Shown piece by piece: positions 1 through 7,882 of a stretch of 22,422 bases of DNA; position 1 is the first letter of the stretch, and every line of letters begins with the position of its first letter. Origin of the DNA: a virus; the IMG/VR virus record IMGVR_UViG_3300013093_004065, positions 1-22,422 of that record, one strand, 5' to 3'. Position numbers and translations under genes: made by a program. The notes beneath the pieces are model-generated. The model saw only the letters and a program-made list of their open reading frames with translations, did not search any database and was not told the DNA's origin.

Positions 1-25
1 AATACTTAAACAGATAAGGCGTCAG

Positions 26-1678
26 ATGATTACAGTTGTAAAACGTAATGGTGAACGAGTACCACTCGACATCAGCAAAATACAGAGACAGGTAGCACAC
101 GATTGTAAGGGCATTGATGGAGTGAGCCCCAGTATGATCGAAATCAAGGCCCAGATAGAACTACATGATGGCATGAGCACTAAAACCATAGACGAGCTCT
201 TGCTCAAGGCCATGGTGGACCTCATAGACGAAACAGAAAATCCAGAAATCAACAATGTAAACTATCAGTATGTGGCTGGGCGTCAACGTGTGAGTATGTT
301 ACGCAAAGAAGTCTACGGCGAGTATGATCCTCCCAAGTTGTATGACATCATCAAGACCAATGTGTCAGCAGGTATGTATACAGCAGAACTATTAGATTGG
401 TACACAGAAGATGAGTGGAACATCATCGACTTGTTCATAGATCATACCAAGGACGAAGAATATACCTATGCCGCTATAGCACAATTAGCAGAGAAGTATC
501 TGGTGCAGAATCGTGCCACGGGACAGATCTACGAAACACCACAGGTACGTTATGCTGTGGCAGCCGCCACAGCCTTCCATGCTGAACCAAAAGATCGGAG
601 ATTAAAATATGTTAAAGAATATTACGAGTGTGCCTCAGATGGACACTTTACTCTTGCAACACCAGTATTGGCTGGGTTGGGCACTACCACTAAGCAGTTT
701 TCAAGTTGCGTACTTATCAGCTCAGATGACACGTTGGATTCTATATTTGCCGCAGGAGAAATGATGGCCAAGTATGCTAGCAAACGTGCTGGCATAGGAC
801 TAGAGATTGGCCGTATACGTCCTCTCGGCGCCCCTATACGCAATGGAGAGATCAAGCACACAGGTATGATACCATTCTTAAAGAAATGGTTTGCCGATCT
901 TCGTTCATGCTCACAAGGTGGTATCCGTAATGCATCATGCACAGTAACGTTTCCTATATGGCATGCTCAGTTTGAAGACCTTATCGTGCTGAAAAACAAT
1001 CAAGGCACCGAAGAGACACGTGTCCGCCAGATGGACTACTCAGTGGTAGTCAACAAGATGTTCTGGAATCGCTATCGACTGGGCCAGGACATAACTCTGT
1101 TTGATCCACACGAAGTTCCAGACCTGTACGAAGCCTACTATAGAGACAGCCAGGATTTCGAGCAGTTGTATCTAGAATATGAAACACGCACAGACATACA
1201 TAAGAAGGTGTTGTCAGCTGAAGAAATGTTCAAGAATGGCATCTTGAAAGAACGTACTGATACGGGACGTATCTATCTGGTCAATATCGACAATGTGATC
1301 AATCAAGGACCTTTTGATACCGCAACTGATCCAATCTATCAGAGTAACCTGTGTTTAACTGGCGATACCACGATTCAAATCATGAATACAGATGATACTG
1401 TTCAATCAATATCTCTTGCCAGCTTTGTTGAACTATATGAATTTGGAGCAATGACCGGTGTTAAAGTTAGAAGTTCGGATATTTCAACAGGCGCTGTTAC
1501 TTGGAATACGGTAAGTGACGCGGCCAAAACCGCTACAGTAACAGAATTAATCGAAATTGAAGATGAATCGGGTAAAATTATTAGATGTACACCTGATCAC
1601 CAAATATATACAAAGAATCGTGGATATGTTAAAGCCAGCGAGTTATTAGAAACAGACGTGTTATGTGTAGAAAGTTGA
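26..1678 (+). CDS. nrdA: Ribonucleotide reductase alpha subunit, N-terminal part, fused to N-half of a split intein
   Basis: This gene encodes the first 442 residues of the class Ia ribonucleoside-diphosphate reductase large subunit, followed by a 108-residue intein half. The enzyme makes dNDPs for phage DNA synthesis. An ATP-cone begins at the N-terminus (VVKRNGERVPLD). Cys228 in KQFSSC corresponds to the reducible active-site cysteine C225 of E. coli NrdA. The extein stops at YQSNL, immediately before the position of the catalytic thiyl-radical cysteine (E. coli C439), and intein Cys1 (residue 443) follows. The stop after LCVES is therefore the end of the N-intein and not a nonsense mutation. 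The ATG at 26 has AAGG six bases upstream and gives the normal NrdA N-terminus. Function needs protein trans-splicing with the product of 2652-3752, giving a mature protein of about 774 residues. The family and intein assignment is firm; splicing activity is inferred. Confidence 0.95.
   Translation: MITVVKRNGERVPLDISKIQRQVAHDCKGIDGVSPSMIEIKAQIELHDGMSTKTIDELLLKAMVDLIDETENPEINNVNYQYVAGRQRVSMLRKEVYGEYDPPKLYDIIKTNVSAGMYTAELLDWYTEDEWNIIDLFIDHTKDEEYTYAAIAQLAEKYLVQNRATGQIYETPQVRYAVAAATAFHAEPKDRRLKYVKEYYECASDGHFTLATPVLAGLGTTTKQFSSCVLISSDDTLDSIFAAGEMMAKYASKRAGIGLEIGRIRPLGAPIRNGEIKHTGMIPFLKKWFADLRSCSQGGIRNASCTVTFPIWHAQFEDLIVLKNNQGTEETRVRQMDYSVVVNKMFWNRYRLGQDITLFDPHEVPDLYEAYYRDSQDFEQLYLEYETRTDIHKKVLSAEEMFKNGILKERTDTGRIYLVNIDNVINQGPFDTATDPIYQSNLCLTGDTTIQIMNTDDTVQSISLASFVELYEFGAMTGVKVRSSDISTGAVTWNTVSDAAKTATVTELIEIEDESGKIIRCTPDHQIYTKNRGYVKASELLETDVLCVES
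1352..1675 (+). other. N-terminal half of split intein (NrdA site)
   Basis: The 108 residues after the extein begin with Cys1 in block A (CLTGDTTIQI) and carry block B with the TxxH motif (CTPDHQIYT), followed by NRGYVKASEL. These are the Hint-fold splicing motifs of an N-intein. The segment is more AT-rich than the flanking nrdA sequence. Its length and its end match the N-halves of split inteins described from fractured phage genes in marine metagenomes. No endonuclease domain lies within it; an endonuclease gene follows as a separate reading frame. Confidence 0.93.
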
Positions 1679-1711
1679 TTACTAACATAAATAGTATTAC
1701 AGAGACTAATT

Positions 1712-2659
1712 ATGTATAAACAACTTTATAAAGAAATTATTGATATTGCCAAACTAGAGAAGCGAAAGAAAAGTTCTGGAGTGTATTATGAATTACATCA
1801 CGTTGTTCCAGAATTTATGTTTAAGAGTAGGAAAAGAACAGGTCCAGCTGGCCACTTAGATGGTAATCCTAATTCAGTGGATAATCTTGTACTATTAACT
1901 TTTCAAGAACATCTAATGGCGCATTATTATCTATATGAGATATTAAAAGATACACGATACGGATACTCAGCCGGGTCAGCATTACAATTTTTCTTTATTA
2001 AAGCAACGGGTAGTCATATTAGACAACGCACATTATCCAAAGTTGATAAAGAATTTCTAGATAAAATGGCTCATTTACGCGAGATTGGGATTGCAAGTAT
2101 TTCAAAAGCACGAACTGGGAAGATGCCAGTTGTTGATGCCATTACTAGAGAAAAAATTGGGTCAATGCCGGTAAACCATCCAAGAGTGTTATCGGGGGAG
2201 TGGGTTCACCATAGTAAAGGAGTGAAGCAAACTTGGGAATCTCGATCCCAAGTCGGAGAAAATAATGGAAATTATAAAGAAATGACAGCCCAACATTTGG
2301 ATCGTATTTTTCAATGCGTTGGAAAATCATTAATAGATGATACGCATTTTTCTGTTAAAAACTTTTCAAAAAATATTAAACTTGAATTTACTGAATTTAG
2401 AAAAATATCAATCAAGTGGGTAATGAATAATCTGTCTTCAATTGAAAACTTAGTTGCTCAATATAATCACAGAATGAATACTAATATAGTGTATGATCCC
2501 TATTATCGAAGTGCCTCGCAAAGAAGCAAGGCATCTATACAGAATCAAATGTATGCTTGGGTAACTGATGGAACCAAAGATTTACGAATATTAAAAATTG
2601 ATATGAGTGATTTCTTAAATACAAATACAGAATACAAAAATGGAAGAATAAATGCTTAA
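1712..2659 (+). CDS. HNH homing endonuclease lying between the two halves of the split intein
   Basis: The 315-residue protein has an HNH core near its N-terminus: H29-H30 in YELHHVVP, then N58 in SVDNLVLLT, H67 and H71 in FQEHLMAH. This is the usual phage pattern HHxxP...NLVxLTxxEHxxAH. The C-terminal two thirds are basic and not recognised; they probably bind DNA. The gene sits exactly between the N-intein and C-intein genes and overlaps the C-intein gene by 8 bp, so it occupies the place an internal endonuclease domain has in a contiguous intein. A late-promoter-like ATAAATA lies in the 33-bp gap upstream (about 1687-1693). Composition is clearly AT-richer than nrdA. It probably cleaves intein-less nrdA alleles and drives homing of the whole insertion; this is inferred from position. 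Confidence 0.85.
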   Translation: MYKQLYKEIIDIAKLEKRKKSSGVYYELHHVVPEFMFKSRKRTGPAGHLDGNPNSVDNLVLLTFQEHLMAHYYLYEILKDTRYGYSAGSALQFFFIKATGSHIRQRTLSKVDKEFLDKMAHLREIGIASISKARTGKMPVVDAITREKIGSMPVNHPRVLSGEWVHHSKGVKQTWESRSQVGENNGNYKEMTAQHLDRIFQCVGKSLIDDTHFSVKNFSKNIKLEFTEFRKISIKWVMNNLSSIENLVAQYNHRMNTNIVYDPYYRSASQRSKASIQNQMYAWVTDGTKDLRILKIDMSDFLNTNTEYKNGRINA

Positions 2660-2753
2660 GATAAAAAGAATTACCGTAGAACCGACTGATGTTTATGATA
2701 TTACTGTGCCAGAAACTGAATGTTTTTTTGCTAATGACGTATTGGTCCATAAT
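2652..2753 (+). other. C-terminal half of split intein (NrdA site)
   Basis: The 34 residues contain block F (VYDITVPETECFFAND) and block G (VLVHN), with the terminal Asn that cyclises and the penultimate His. Cys35 follows as the +1 nucleophile. The small size and independent Met start are typical of natural split inteins. It must pair with the N-half encoded at 1352-1675. Confidence 0.93.
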
Positions 2754-3752
2754 TGCCAAGAGATCCTACTACCAACCAGACCTTTCCAACGTATTGAAGA
2801 TCCGGCGGGACGCATAGCGTTATGTACACTGGGATCTATCAACTGGGGTGCTTTCAATAATCCACAGCAGATGCGCAAGGCCTGCCGTGTGTTGGTACGC
2901 AGTCTTAGTAATCTACTGCAATATCAAGACTTCTTGTCAGTACAGAGCAAGCTGGCCAATGAAGACTTCGAACCACTAGGAGTGGGTATTACCAATCTAG
3001 CCTATTGGCACGCCAAGCGTAGTTTCAAATATGGAACATCCGAAGCACTCGCCGAAGTCAAGCGTTGGATGGAACACCAGGCCTACTTCCTTACCGAGAT
3101 GAGTGTAGAACTTGCCCAAGAAAGAGGGGCCTGTAAGCGTAGCGAATACACACACTACGGTAAGGGAGTATTCCCCTGGGAACGCCGCTCTGCCGGTGTT
3201 GACGAACTCGCAGACTTCACACCAGTGATGGATTGGGAACCTCTGCGTGAGCGTATGAAGCAGTATGGTATCCGTAATGCCACACTCATGGCCGTGGCTC
3301 CTGTAGAATCCAGCTCAGTTGTTCTAAACTCTACTAATGGTATCGAGATGCCAATGGAGATGATATCTGTGAAAGAATCTAAAGCAGGATCATTCGTCCA
3401 GGTAGTGCCAGAGTATCGCCGACTGAAGAATCGCTATCAGCTCATGTGGGAACAGACAGATTGTGTAGACTATCTCAAGACAGCCGCTGTGTTGGCTGCC
3501 TATATCGATCAGAGTATAAGTACTAATACATTCTATTCGCCGGCGCATTTTGCAGGTGGTAAAGTTCCGGGAACTCTAATCGCTAAGAATTTGATGCTGG
3601 CCTATAAATGGGGTCTGAAGACAATTTATTACTCACTTATAAACAAGGTTGGTTCTAAAAATGTATTAACTACTCAAACTGATAGTTTAGTAAGTGTTGA
3701 ACCTGTTACAATATACGAAGACGACGAAAATTGCGAGGCCTGCAAGCTCTAG
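2652..3752 (+). CDS. nrdA: C-half of split intein fused to ribonucleotide reductase alpha subunit, C-terminal part
   Basis: Residues 1-34 form the C-intein, ending in VLVHN, and Cys35 is the +1 extein residue. After splicing it restores NLCQEI, equivalent to N437-L-C439-x-E441 of E. coli NrdA, so the splice nucleophile is also the catalytic radical cysteine. Cys58 in IALCTL matches E. coli C462, the partner of the redox pair. Tyr326-Tyr327 in KTIYYS are the radical-transfer tyrosines (Y730/Y731). The C-terminal CEAC (361-364) is the swinging dithiol reduced by glutaredoxin, with shorter spacing than in E. coli. The start at 2652 overlaps the endonuclease stop and has GGAAG just upstream. The last 220 bp or so are AT-richer than the rest, next to an inserted endonuclease gene. 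Confidence 0.94.
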   Translation: MLKIKRITVEPTDVYDITVPETECFFANDVLVHNCQEILLPTRPFQRIEDPAGRIALCTLGSINWGAFNNPQQMRKACRVLVRSLSNLLQYQDFLSVQSKLANEDFEPLGVGITNLAYWHAKRSFKYGTSEALAEVKRWMEHQAYFLTEMSVELAQERGACKRSEYTHYGKGVFPWERRSAGVDELADFTPVMDWEPLRERMKQYGIRNATLMAVAPVESSSVVLNSTNGIEMPMEMISVKESKAGSFVQVVPEYRRLKNRYQLMWEQTDCVDYLKTAAVLAAYIDQSISTNTFYSPAHFAGGKVPGTLIAKNLMLAYKWGLKTIYYSLINKVGSKNVLTTQTDSLVSVEPVTIYEDDENCEACKL

Positions 3753-3776
3753 GGTATGATAAATACAGGTGCCGAT

Positions 3777-3818
3777 CGCGATACTGATAATATCCACCGG
3801 CTCTATAACTGTGAGGAG
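3777..3818 (+). promoter_or_regulatory. Conserved 5' leader of homing endonuclease gene (copy 1)
   Basis: This 42-nt segment contains CGCGATACTG, ATATCCA, CTCTA and the ribosome binding site GAGGAG at spacings identical to the segment at 6077-6118 on the other strand. By eye about 32 of 42 positions match without gaps. Similarity continues to the start codon and first codons (CAGCA, then ATGTATTTAC). It lies between the nrdA stop and the GIY-YIG start, so it is an untranslated leader. Function is unknown; a promoter, a translational control element or a homing-associated element are all possible. Confidence 0.7.
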
Positions 3819-3827
3819 TTACAGCAA

Positions 3828-4481
3828 ATGTATTTACATACTATCCCAGCCTATGTCTATTATATTAGGCATATACCAACAGGCAAGTTTTATTACGGAT
3901 TTCGATCTGCACATATAAATGAAAATAGGCGTCCGATTGACGATTTATGGAAGACATACTTTACATCTTCTGTTAAAATAAAAGAATTACGAGAACAAGA
4001 TGATACCTTTGAAGTAAAAATAATTTATGAAGATCTAGATGTAGAAGAAGCATATTGGGCAGAACAAGACTATATAAAACAACATATCAATGATCCGCTA
4101 TGTCTAAACAAGTATTACATTGATAAAGAGAAGGATCAAAAAATATTCAGTATGGCAGGTAAAAGTCATACCGAAGATTCGAAATTAAAAATGAAAGGCA
4201 GGCTTCCCTGGAATAAAGGAAAGAAAATTCCAAGAGGAATTCCAAGTTGGAATAAAGGTATTCCAACTCCTGTTTCTGTAAAAGAACTGATTAGAGAAAA
4301 AACTAAAGGCATTAAAAAGTCCGAAGAAACTAAAGAAAAAATGAGAAAAACAAAATCTAAAGAACACGCACACAATATATCAGTAGCGGCATTACAACGT
4401 CCCAGAACTCCGTGTGAAGTTTGCGGAAGGTTGATAACTAAAGCAAATATCGAAAATCATAGGAAAACACATTATGAGTAA
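3828..4481 (+). CDS. GIY-YIG homing endonuclease between nrdA and nrdB
   Basis: The 217-residue protein starts with a GIY-YIG-type nuclease domain: YVYYIRH stands for GIY and KFYYGFR for YIG including the catalytic Arg, followed by DLWKTYFTSS, a motif common in phage members. The middle holds NUMOD3-like DNA-binding repeats (GRLPWNKGKK and PSWNKGIPTP). The C-terminus has a likely zinc finger, CEVCG...HRKTH. The ATG at 3828 was chosen over the in-frame ATG at 3756 because GAGGAG lies nine bases before it and because the same leader and start context precedes the second GIY-YIG gene. Its stop overlaps the nrdB start by 8 bp. It is AT-rich compared with nrdB. It probably targets the nrdA-nrdB junction of related phages. 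Confidence 0.85.
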   Translation: MYLHTIPAYVYYIRHIPTGKFYYGFRSAHINENRRPIDDLWKTYFTSSVKIKELREQDDTFEVKIIYEDLDVEEAYWAEQDYIKQHINDPLCLNKYYIDKEKDQKIFSMAGKSHTEDSKLKMKGRLPWNKGKKIPRGIPSWNKGIPTPVSVKELIREKTKGIKKSEETKEKMRKTKSKEHAHNISVAALQRPRTPCEVCGRLITKANIENHRKTHYE

Positions 4482-5577
4482 AGCACAATACGACATCTCA
4501 AAAAAAACAAATTATTTGAAAAGGAAGATGTTCTTAGACCCAGAAGGCCCTGTAACTGTACAGAGGTTTGAAGAGGTTAAATATCCTAAGATTCAGGCCT
4601 TTGAAACCTTAGCCCGTGGATTCTTTTGGGTTCCAGAAGAAATCAGCCTTACCAAAGACAAGATCGACCACAAGGACTCATCTGATGCTGTAAAGCATAT
4701 CTTTACTAGTAATCTACTGCGCCAGACAGCATTGGATAGTATACAGGGCCGTGCTCCAGCACAGGTATTCTCGCCAGTTATCAGTATCCCAGAATTAGAA
4801 GCATTGGTTTCAAATTGGAGCTTCTTTGAAACAAACATACACTCAAAGAGCTACAGTCACATCATACGTAATGTCTATGGTGTGCCTAAAGATGAATTTA
4901 ACAAGATACACTATACCAAAGAGATCGTAGACATGGCCGCCAACATCGGCAAGTATTATGATCAGCTACATGCCATCAACTGTGCCAAAGAACTAGGCGA
5001 CACAAATGTCAGCGAAGCACATCACATTAAATCTATCTGGTTGGCACTCAACGCCAGCTATGCTCTAGAAGCATTTCGTTTCATGGTATCCTTCGCAACG
5101 TCATTGGCTATGGTGGAGAACAAGATCTATATCGGCAATGGCAACATCATATCACTGATCCTACAAGATGAGATCTTACACGCAGATTGGACCGCTTGGT
5201 TGATCAACAATGTGATCAAAGATGATGAACGTTTCGTTGCCGCCAAGGCAGAGTGTGAGGAAGAAGTCTATCAGATGTACATGGAGGTGATAGAAGAAGA
5301 AAAAGCCTGGGCTGAATATCTGTTCAAACTAGGTCCTGTTATCGGACTTAATGAAACTATCTTAAAAGATTTCGTAGACTACACAGCATTCACCCGACTC
5401 AAAGAGATTGGCATCAAGTATCAAGGCGAACACCCTAAGTCTAGTCCTATCCCTTGGTTTAACCGACACGTCAACATCAACAAGAAACAATCAGCACTAC
5501 AGGAGACCGAATCGACCAATTATGTCGTAGGTGTCATGAGCGATTCTGTTGATTATGAAGAATTACCAGAACTATAA
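4474..5577 (+). CDS. nrdB: Ribonucleotide reductase beta subunit (class Ia)
   Basis: This 367-residue protein carries the diiron-tyrosyl radical needed by NrdA. By comparison with E. coli NrdB, the ligands are Asp88 (LDSIQGR), Glu119, His123, Glu199 (ALEAFRF), Glu233 and His236 (DEILH), and the radical tyrosine is Tyr127 ([11 protein letters not shown]). Tyr350 near the C-terminus (STNYVVG) matches the radical-transfer Tyr356, and the acidic tail should dock on NrdA. One oddity is that the first metal-ligand pair reads ETNIH, with one residue more between Glu and His than the E. coli ETIH. The ATG at 4474 overlaps the end of the GIY-YIG gene; an internal Met19 is possible, but the longer start gives the usual N-terminal extension. 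Confidence 0.95.
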   Translation: MSKAQYDISKKTNYLKRKMFLDPEGPVTVQRFEEVKYPKIQAFETLARGFFWVPEEISLTKDKIDHKDSSDAVKHIFTSNLLRQTALDSIQGRAPAQVFSPVISIPELEALVSNWSFFETNIHSKSYSHIIRNVYGVPKDEFNKIHYTKEIVDMAANIGKYYDQLHAINCAKELGDTNVSEAHHIKSIWLALNASYALEAFRFMVSFATSLAMVENKIYIGNGNIISLILQDEILHADWTAWLINNVIKDDERFVAAKAECEEEVYQMYMEVIEEEKAWAEYLFKLGPVIGLNETILKDFVDYTAFTRLKEIGIKYQGEHPKSSPIPWFNRHVNINKKQSALQETESTNYVVGVMSDSVDYEELPEL

Positions 5578-6068
5578 GATTTACACTTACTAAAGTGCCA
5601 TTGCCGCATTTGAGGTAGCCCTCCTGTTTTATTACAATGTGGGCACTCTATTACAGGCTTTGGTACTTTATTTTTTCCTATCTTAGTTTTTCTATTATTT
5701 TCTAACCATTCAGGCGTTTGTTTTCTTCCTAAGTTAGGGCTAGGTTTACCTTTTAATAATGCCGAATGTCGTTGTTTACGCTCATCAGTCCATGTCCTGC
5801 CTTCTGCTCCTTCTCCGCCGTCCGTCATGTTAGCTAGTATACCCGTTCCTAAGTCTTTACGTCCGTACCATCTCACTAATCTACGTTCAATAGCTAGTGC
5901 TCCGACTTCGGATAAGTTATTTTCTACAATAACTATTAGTTCTTTAGATTTAGGTGGTTTAACTTGTCTGCCGTACTTGTAGTAGGCTCTGGTCCCAGTA
6001 CCCTTTCCGATATAGTAAGGTGTACCGTCTGTTCTTAGATAGGCGTATACGTAAAAGCGTAAATACAT
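5553..6068 (-). CDS. GIY-YIG homing endonuclease, antisense after nrdB
   Basis: The 171-residue protein opens with a GIY-YIG nuclease domain ([10 protein letters not shown] then [12 protein letters not shown]), with the expected Arg and a Glu-containing helix ([11 protein letters not shown]). A NUMOD3-like stretch ([20 protein letters not shown]) follows, and a C-terminal zinc finger (CPHC...WHFSKC) closes it. It is transcribed opposite to nrdB and overlaps its last 25 bp, so it is probably expressed from its own signals. GAGGAG sits eight bases before the ATG at 6068, inside a leader shared with the other GIY-YIG gene. It probably homes into the region downstream of nrdB in related phages. 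Confidence 0.88.
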   Translation of the reverse strand: MYLRFYVYAYLRTDGTPYYIGKGTGTRAYYKYGRQVKPPKSKELIVIVENNLSEVGALAIERRLVRWYGRKDLGTGILANMTDGGEGAEGRTWTDERKQRHSALLKGKPSPNLGRKQTPEWLENNRKTKIGKNKVPKPVIECPHCNKTGGLPQMRQWHFSKCKSYSSGNSS

Positions 6069-6076
6069 TGCTGGTG

Positions 6077-6118
6077 CTCCTCATAGCATTAGAGTAGTTG
6101 GATATGTCCAGTATCGCG
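6077..6118 (-). promoter_or_regulatory. Conserved 5' leader of homing endonuclease gene (copy 2)
   Basis: Read on the minus strand, this 42-nt segment holds CGCGATACTG, ATATCCA, CTCTA and GAGGAG at the same spacing as 3777-3818. The intervening bases differ, so the blocks look selectively kept. It ends at the ribosome binding site of the antisense GIY-YIG gene. Confidence 0.7.
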
Positions 6119-6131
6119 AACTACACTAATA

Positions 6132-6162
6132 TTTTTCAAAGTATTTGATATACTTTGAAAAA
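6132..6162. repeat. Perfect 13-bp inverted repeat, possible operator or hairpin
   Basis: TTTTTCAAAGTAT and its exact reverse complement are separated by five bases (TTGAT). The repeat lies between the divergent GIY-YIG and glutaredoxin genes and covers the -35 region of the glutaredoxin promoter. It lacks a GC-rich stem, so a repressor or activator site is more likely than a terminator, though a weak bidirectional terminator is possible. Confidence 0.6.
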
Positions 6163-6173
6163 CAATATATAAT
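6145..6173 (+). promoter_or_regulatory. Sigma70-like promoter for the glutaredoxin operon
   Basis: TTGATA (6145-6150) and TATAAT (6168-6173) are separated by exactly 17 bp. The predicted start is near 6180, giving a very short leader with AAGGAAAG before the ATG at 6191. The -35 lies in the loop and right arm of the inverted repeat. Confidence 0.6.
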
Positions 6174-6190
6174 AAACAAAGGAAAGAAAT

Positions 6191-6418
6191 ATGTCAAAAG
6201 CGATAGTATGGAGCAAAGATGCTTGCCCCTATTGTGATCAGGCCAAGAACCTGTTAAAATCTAGAGGTATTGAGTTCGAAGAAAGAAATGTCAGTACAGA
6301 TTGGACTAAAGAACAGTTGTTAGAGGCAGTGCCAAATGCACGTACAGTTCCACAGATATTCCTAGATGGAGAACTGGTAGGTGGATTCACAGAATTACGG
6401 GCTAGACTAAATGGATAA
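6191..6418 (+). CDS. Glutaredoxin
   Basis: This 75-residue, single-domain glutaredoxin has the dithiol active site CPYC at residues 13-16, the cis-proline motif TVPQIF and the C-terminal GGFTEL glutathione-binding turn. It would reduce the C-terminal CEAC dithiol of the phage NrdA and so belongs functionally with nrdA and nrdB, from which it is separated only by the antisense endonuclease gene. Its length is normal for phage and bacterial glutaredoxins of the NrdC/GrxC type. The next gene overlaps its 3' end by 8 bp, which suggests one transcript. Confidence 0.93.
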   Translation: MSKAIVWSKDACPYCDQAKNLLKSRGIEFEERNVSTDWTKEQLLEAVPNARTVPQIFLDGELVGGFTELRARLNG

Positions 6419-6929
6419 CGCAGAATTAGAACGCATTAAAGATGCCCTGAGAGGTGTCAAACCATCAGAGATCGTAGAGGACGCTGAGGTAGATCTCAAC
6501 ACCATAGATCTCAGCAAGCTGACTACCAGTGAGCTGAGTGGGTTCAGTTGGCCTAACAATGTAACTATCACAGCAAATACAGGCAGTTATAGTAGTTTTA
6601 CCATACCTACTCTCACCAGCTCGGTATACAACGGTGCTAACATCATAAACACCAACAACACCAATCCCGTTTGGACCACTACTGGTATGCCATTTTCTAA
6701 TCATATTGGAAATACAGGAATTGGTCAACTCAACTTAGACGGTGATGATGCCGACATCCTGATCAAAGGCCGCAGTCTAAAAGAATTCATGGAGAAGATG
6801 GAAGAACGGTTGGCCATCTTGGTTCCAGATCCTGCGAAGCTAGAACACTTCGAAGCTCTCAAAAGAGCCTACGATCATTACAAGACATTAGAAGCACTGT
6901 GCGAAATACCCAAACCAGAAGACAAATAA
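6411..6929 (+). CDS. Phage protein of unknown function with conserved C-terminal helix region
   Basis: This 172-residue protein is not recognised by name. The N-terminal third is acidic. The middle is rich in Ser, Thr and Asn (about 45-105), resembling a beta-rich or linker segment. The C-terminal 60 residues (GDDADILIKGRSLKEFMEKM, then ERLAILVPDP and a helical tail) follow a pattern I associate with small proteins in many tailed phages, where a KGxSL...ERLAIL...P segment recurs. It overlaps the glutaredoxin gene by 8 bp and is followed after seven bases by the next gene, consistent with one operon. A virion or assembly role is a guess. Confidence 0.75.
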   Translation: MDNAELERIKDALRGVKPSEIVEDAEVDLNTIDLSKLTTSELSGFSWPNNVTITANTGSYSSFTIPTLTSSVYNGANIINTNNTNPVWTTTGMPFSNHIGNTGIGQLNLDGDDADILIKGRSLKEFMEKMEERLAILVPDPAKLEHFEALKRAYDHYKTLEALCEIPKPEDK

Positions 6930-6936
6930 GGACAAT

Positions 6937-7227
6937 ATGTTAATCAACAAAGGATTCTCCCAAGGAGATGTAGTAAGTATCAAACTATTAAATGGCGATG
7001 AGATAATCGCCCGTTTCGAATCAGAAACTGTAGATACCATAGTGATCAGTAGACCGTTGGCCATAACCATGAGTGGATCGGGGCTAGGACTAATTCCCTG
7101 GGTGTTCCTAGGCGAGGACAAGCAGGTCACACTAGACAAAAAGAATACCTTTTTCATCGTGGCCAGCAAACAGGCGGCCAGCAAACAGTACATCGAAGAC
7201 ACCACTGGAATCAGCCTGGTTAAATAG
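6937..7227 (+). CDS. Small protein with possible Sm/SH3-like beta-barrel
   Basis: This 96-residue protein is not firmly recognised. The pattern VVSIKLLNGDEIIARFESET, then DTIVISRPLAI and GLIPWVFLGED, is typical of the small Sm-like (LSM/Hfq-like) beta-barrels found in T4-like phages of aquatic bacteria, with a short helical C-terminus. RNA binding would follow from that fold but is not shown. AAGGA lies before the ATG at 6937, and the gap to the upstream gene is seven bases. Confidence 0.72.
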   Translation: MLINKGFSQGDVVSIKLLNGDEIIARFESETVDTIVISRPLAITMSGSGLGLIPWVFLGEDKQVTLDKKNTFFIVASKQAASKQYIEDTTGISLVK

Positions 7228-7249
7228 TATTATTATCTAGGAGAATAAA

Positions 7250-7879
7250 ATGGGAGTTCCAATTCAAACCCCAATGGGGGCCACCGGTGGTGCTGGCGTT
7301 TTTACAGCTATTGACAATGGCGCTGAGTTAACCGCTATCGCTACCGCGATCAATGCTCAAACTGTGGTATTGAAACAGATACAGGGCACTCTAGCTGACC
7401 TGGTCTCAGCTGTAGGAGCCGTTGCCGATACTGCCAAAGCTTCTAGCGGTGCTATCCTGTCCGTTTCGAAAGCTGTAGGTAATGCCAGCAGTGCTGTCAG
7501 TGATGCCGCTGTGACTCAACAGGCCATGGCTGCCAGTGTGATCAAGAAAAATAATTTTGACACAGAAGTGGTTAGCCAGACACTAACACAGAACGGGCAA
7601 GAATTACCAAAATTACCTAGCGTAGCTGATCAAATAAAATCACAACTCAAAGAAGGTACTATAATTTCAGAAGTGTCCAAAGTAGAAAATTTCGTCAAAG
7701 ACAAGATAAACAGCACCCTTGGAGATGCAGAAGATTGGGCTAAACAGGCATTGGGAGTTGATCAGATCATTGCTAATGTGAAGGCACAGGCCAGTGCTAT
7801 CATCACTCCGGCTGTTAAAAGTGCAGAAACCACAGCCCGAAATGTCGCGGCTGCCGCTGGCGTATCATCTGGAACTTAA
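7250..7879 (+). CDS. Ala-rich helical protein, unknown, probably structural
   Basis: This 209-residue protein has no recognised family. It is rich in Ala, Ser, Val and Thr, with long amphipathic helical stretches (about 25-95 and 125-200) and no signal peptide or membrane span. The start at 7250 has a strong AGGAG. It is followed after three bases by the CHAP hydrolase gene, so a tail or baseplate role is plausible by position only. Confidence 0.7.
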   Translation: MGVPIQTPMGATGGAGVFTAIDNGAELTAIATAINAQTVVLKQIQGTLADLVSAVGAVADTAKASSGAILSVSKAVGNASSAVSDAAVTQQAMAASVIKKNNFDTEVVSQTLTQNGQELPKLPSVADQIKSQLKEGTIISEVSKVENFVKDKINSTLGDAEDWAKQALGVDQIIANVKAQASAIITPAVKSAETTARNVAAAAGVSSGT

Positions 7880-7882
7880 TAG

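Noticed and set aside
26-3752. nrdA broken by a nonsense mutation or insertion (pseudogene)
   Set aside because: The break points coincide exactly with intein blocks A, B, F and G, with Cys1, terminal Asn and Cys+1 all present, and both extein parts keep every catalytic residue.
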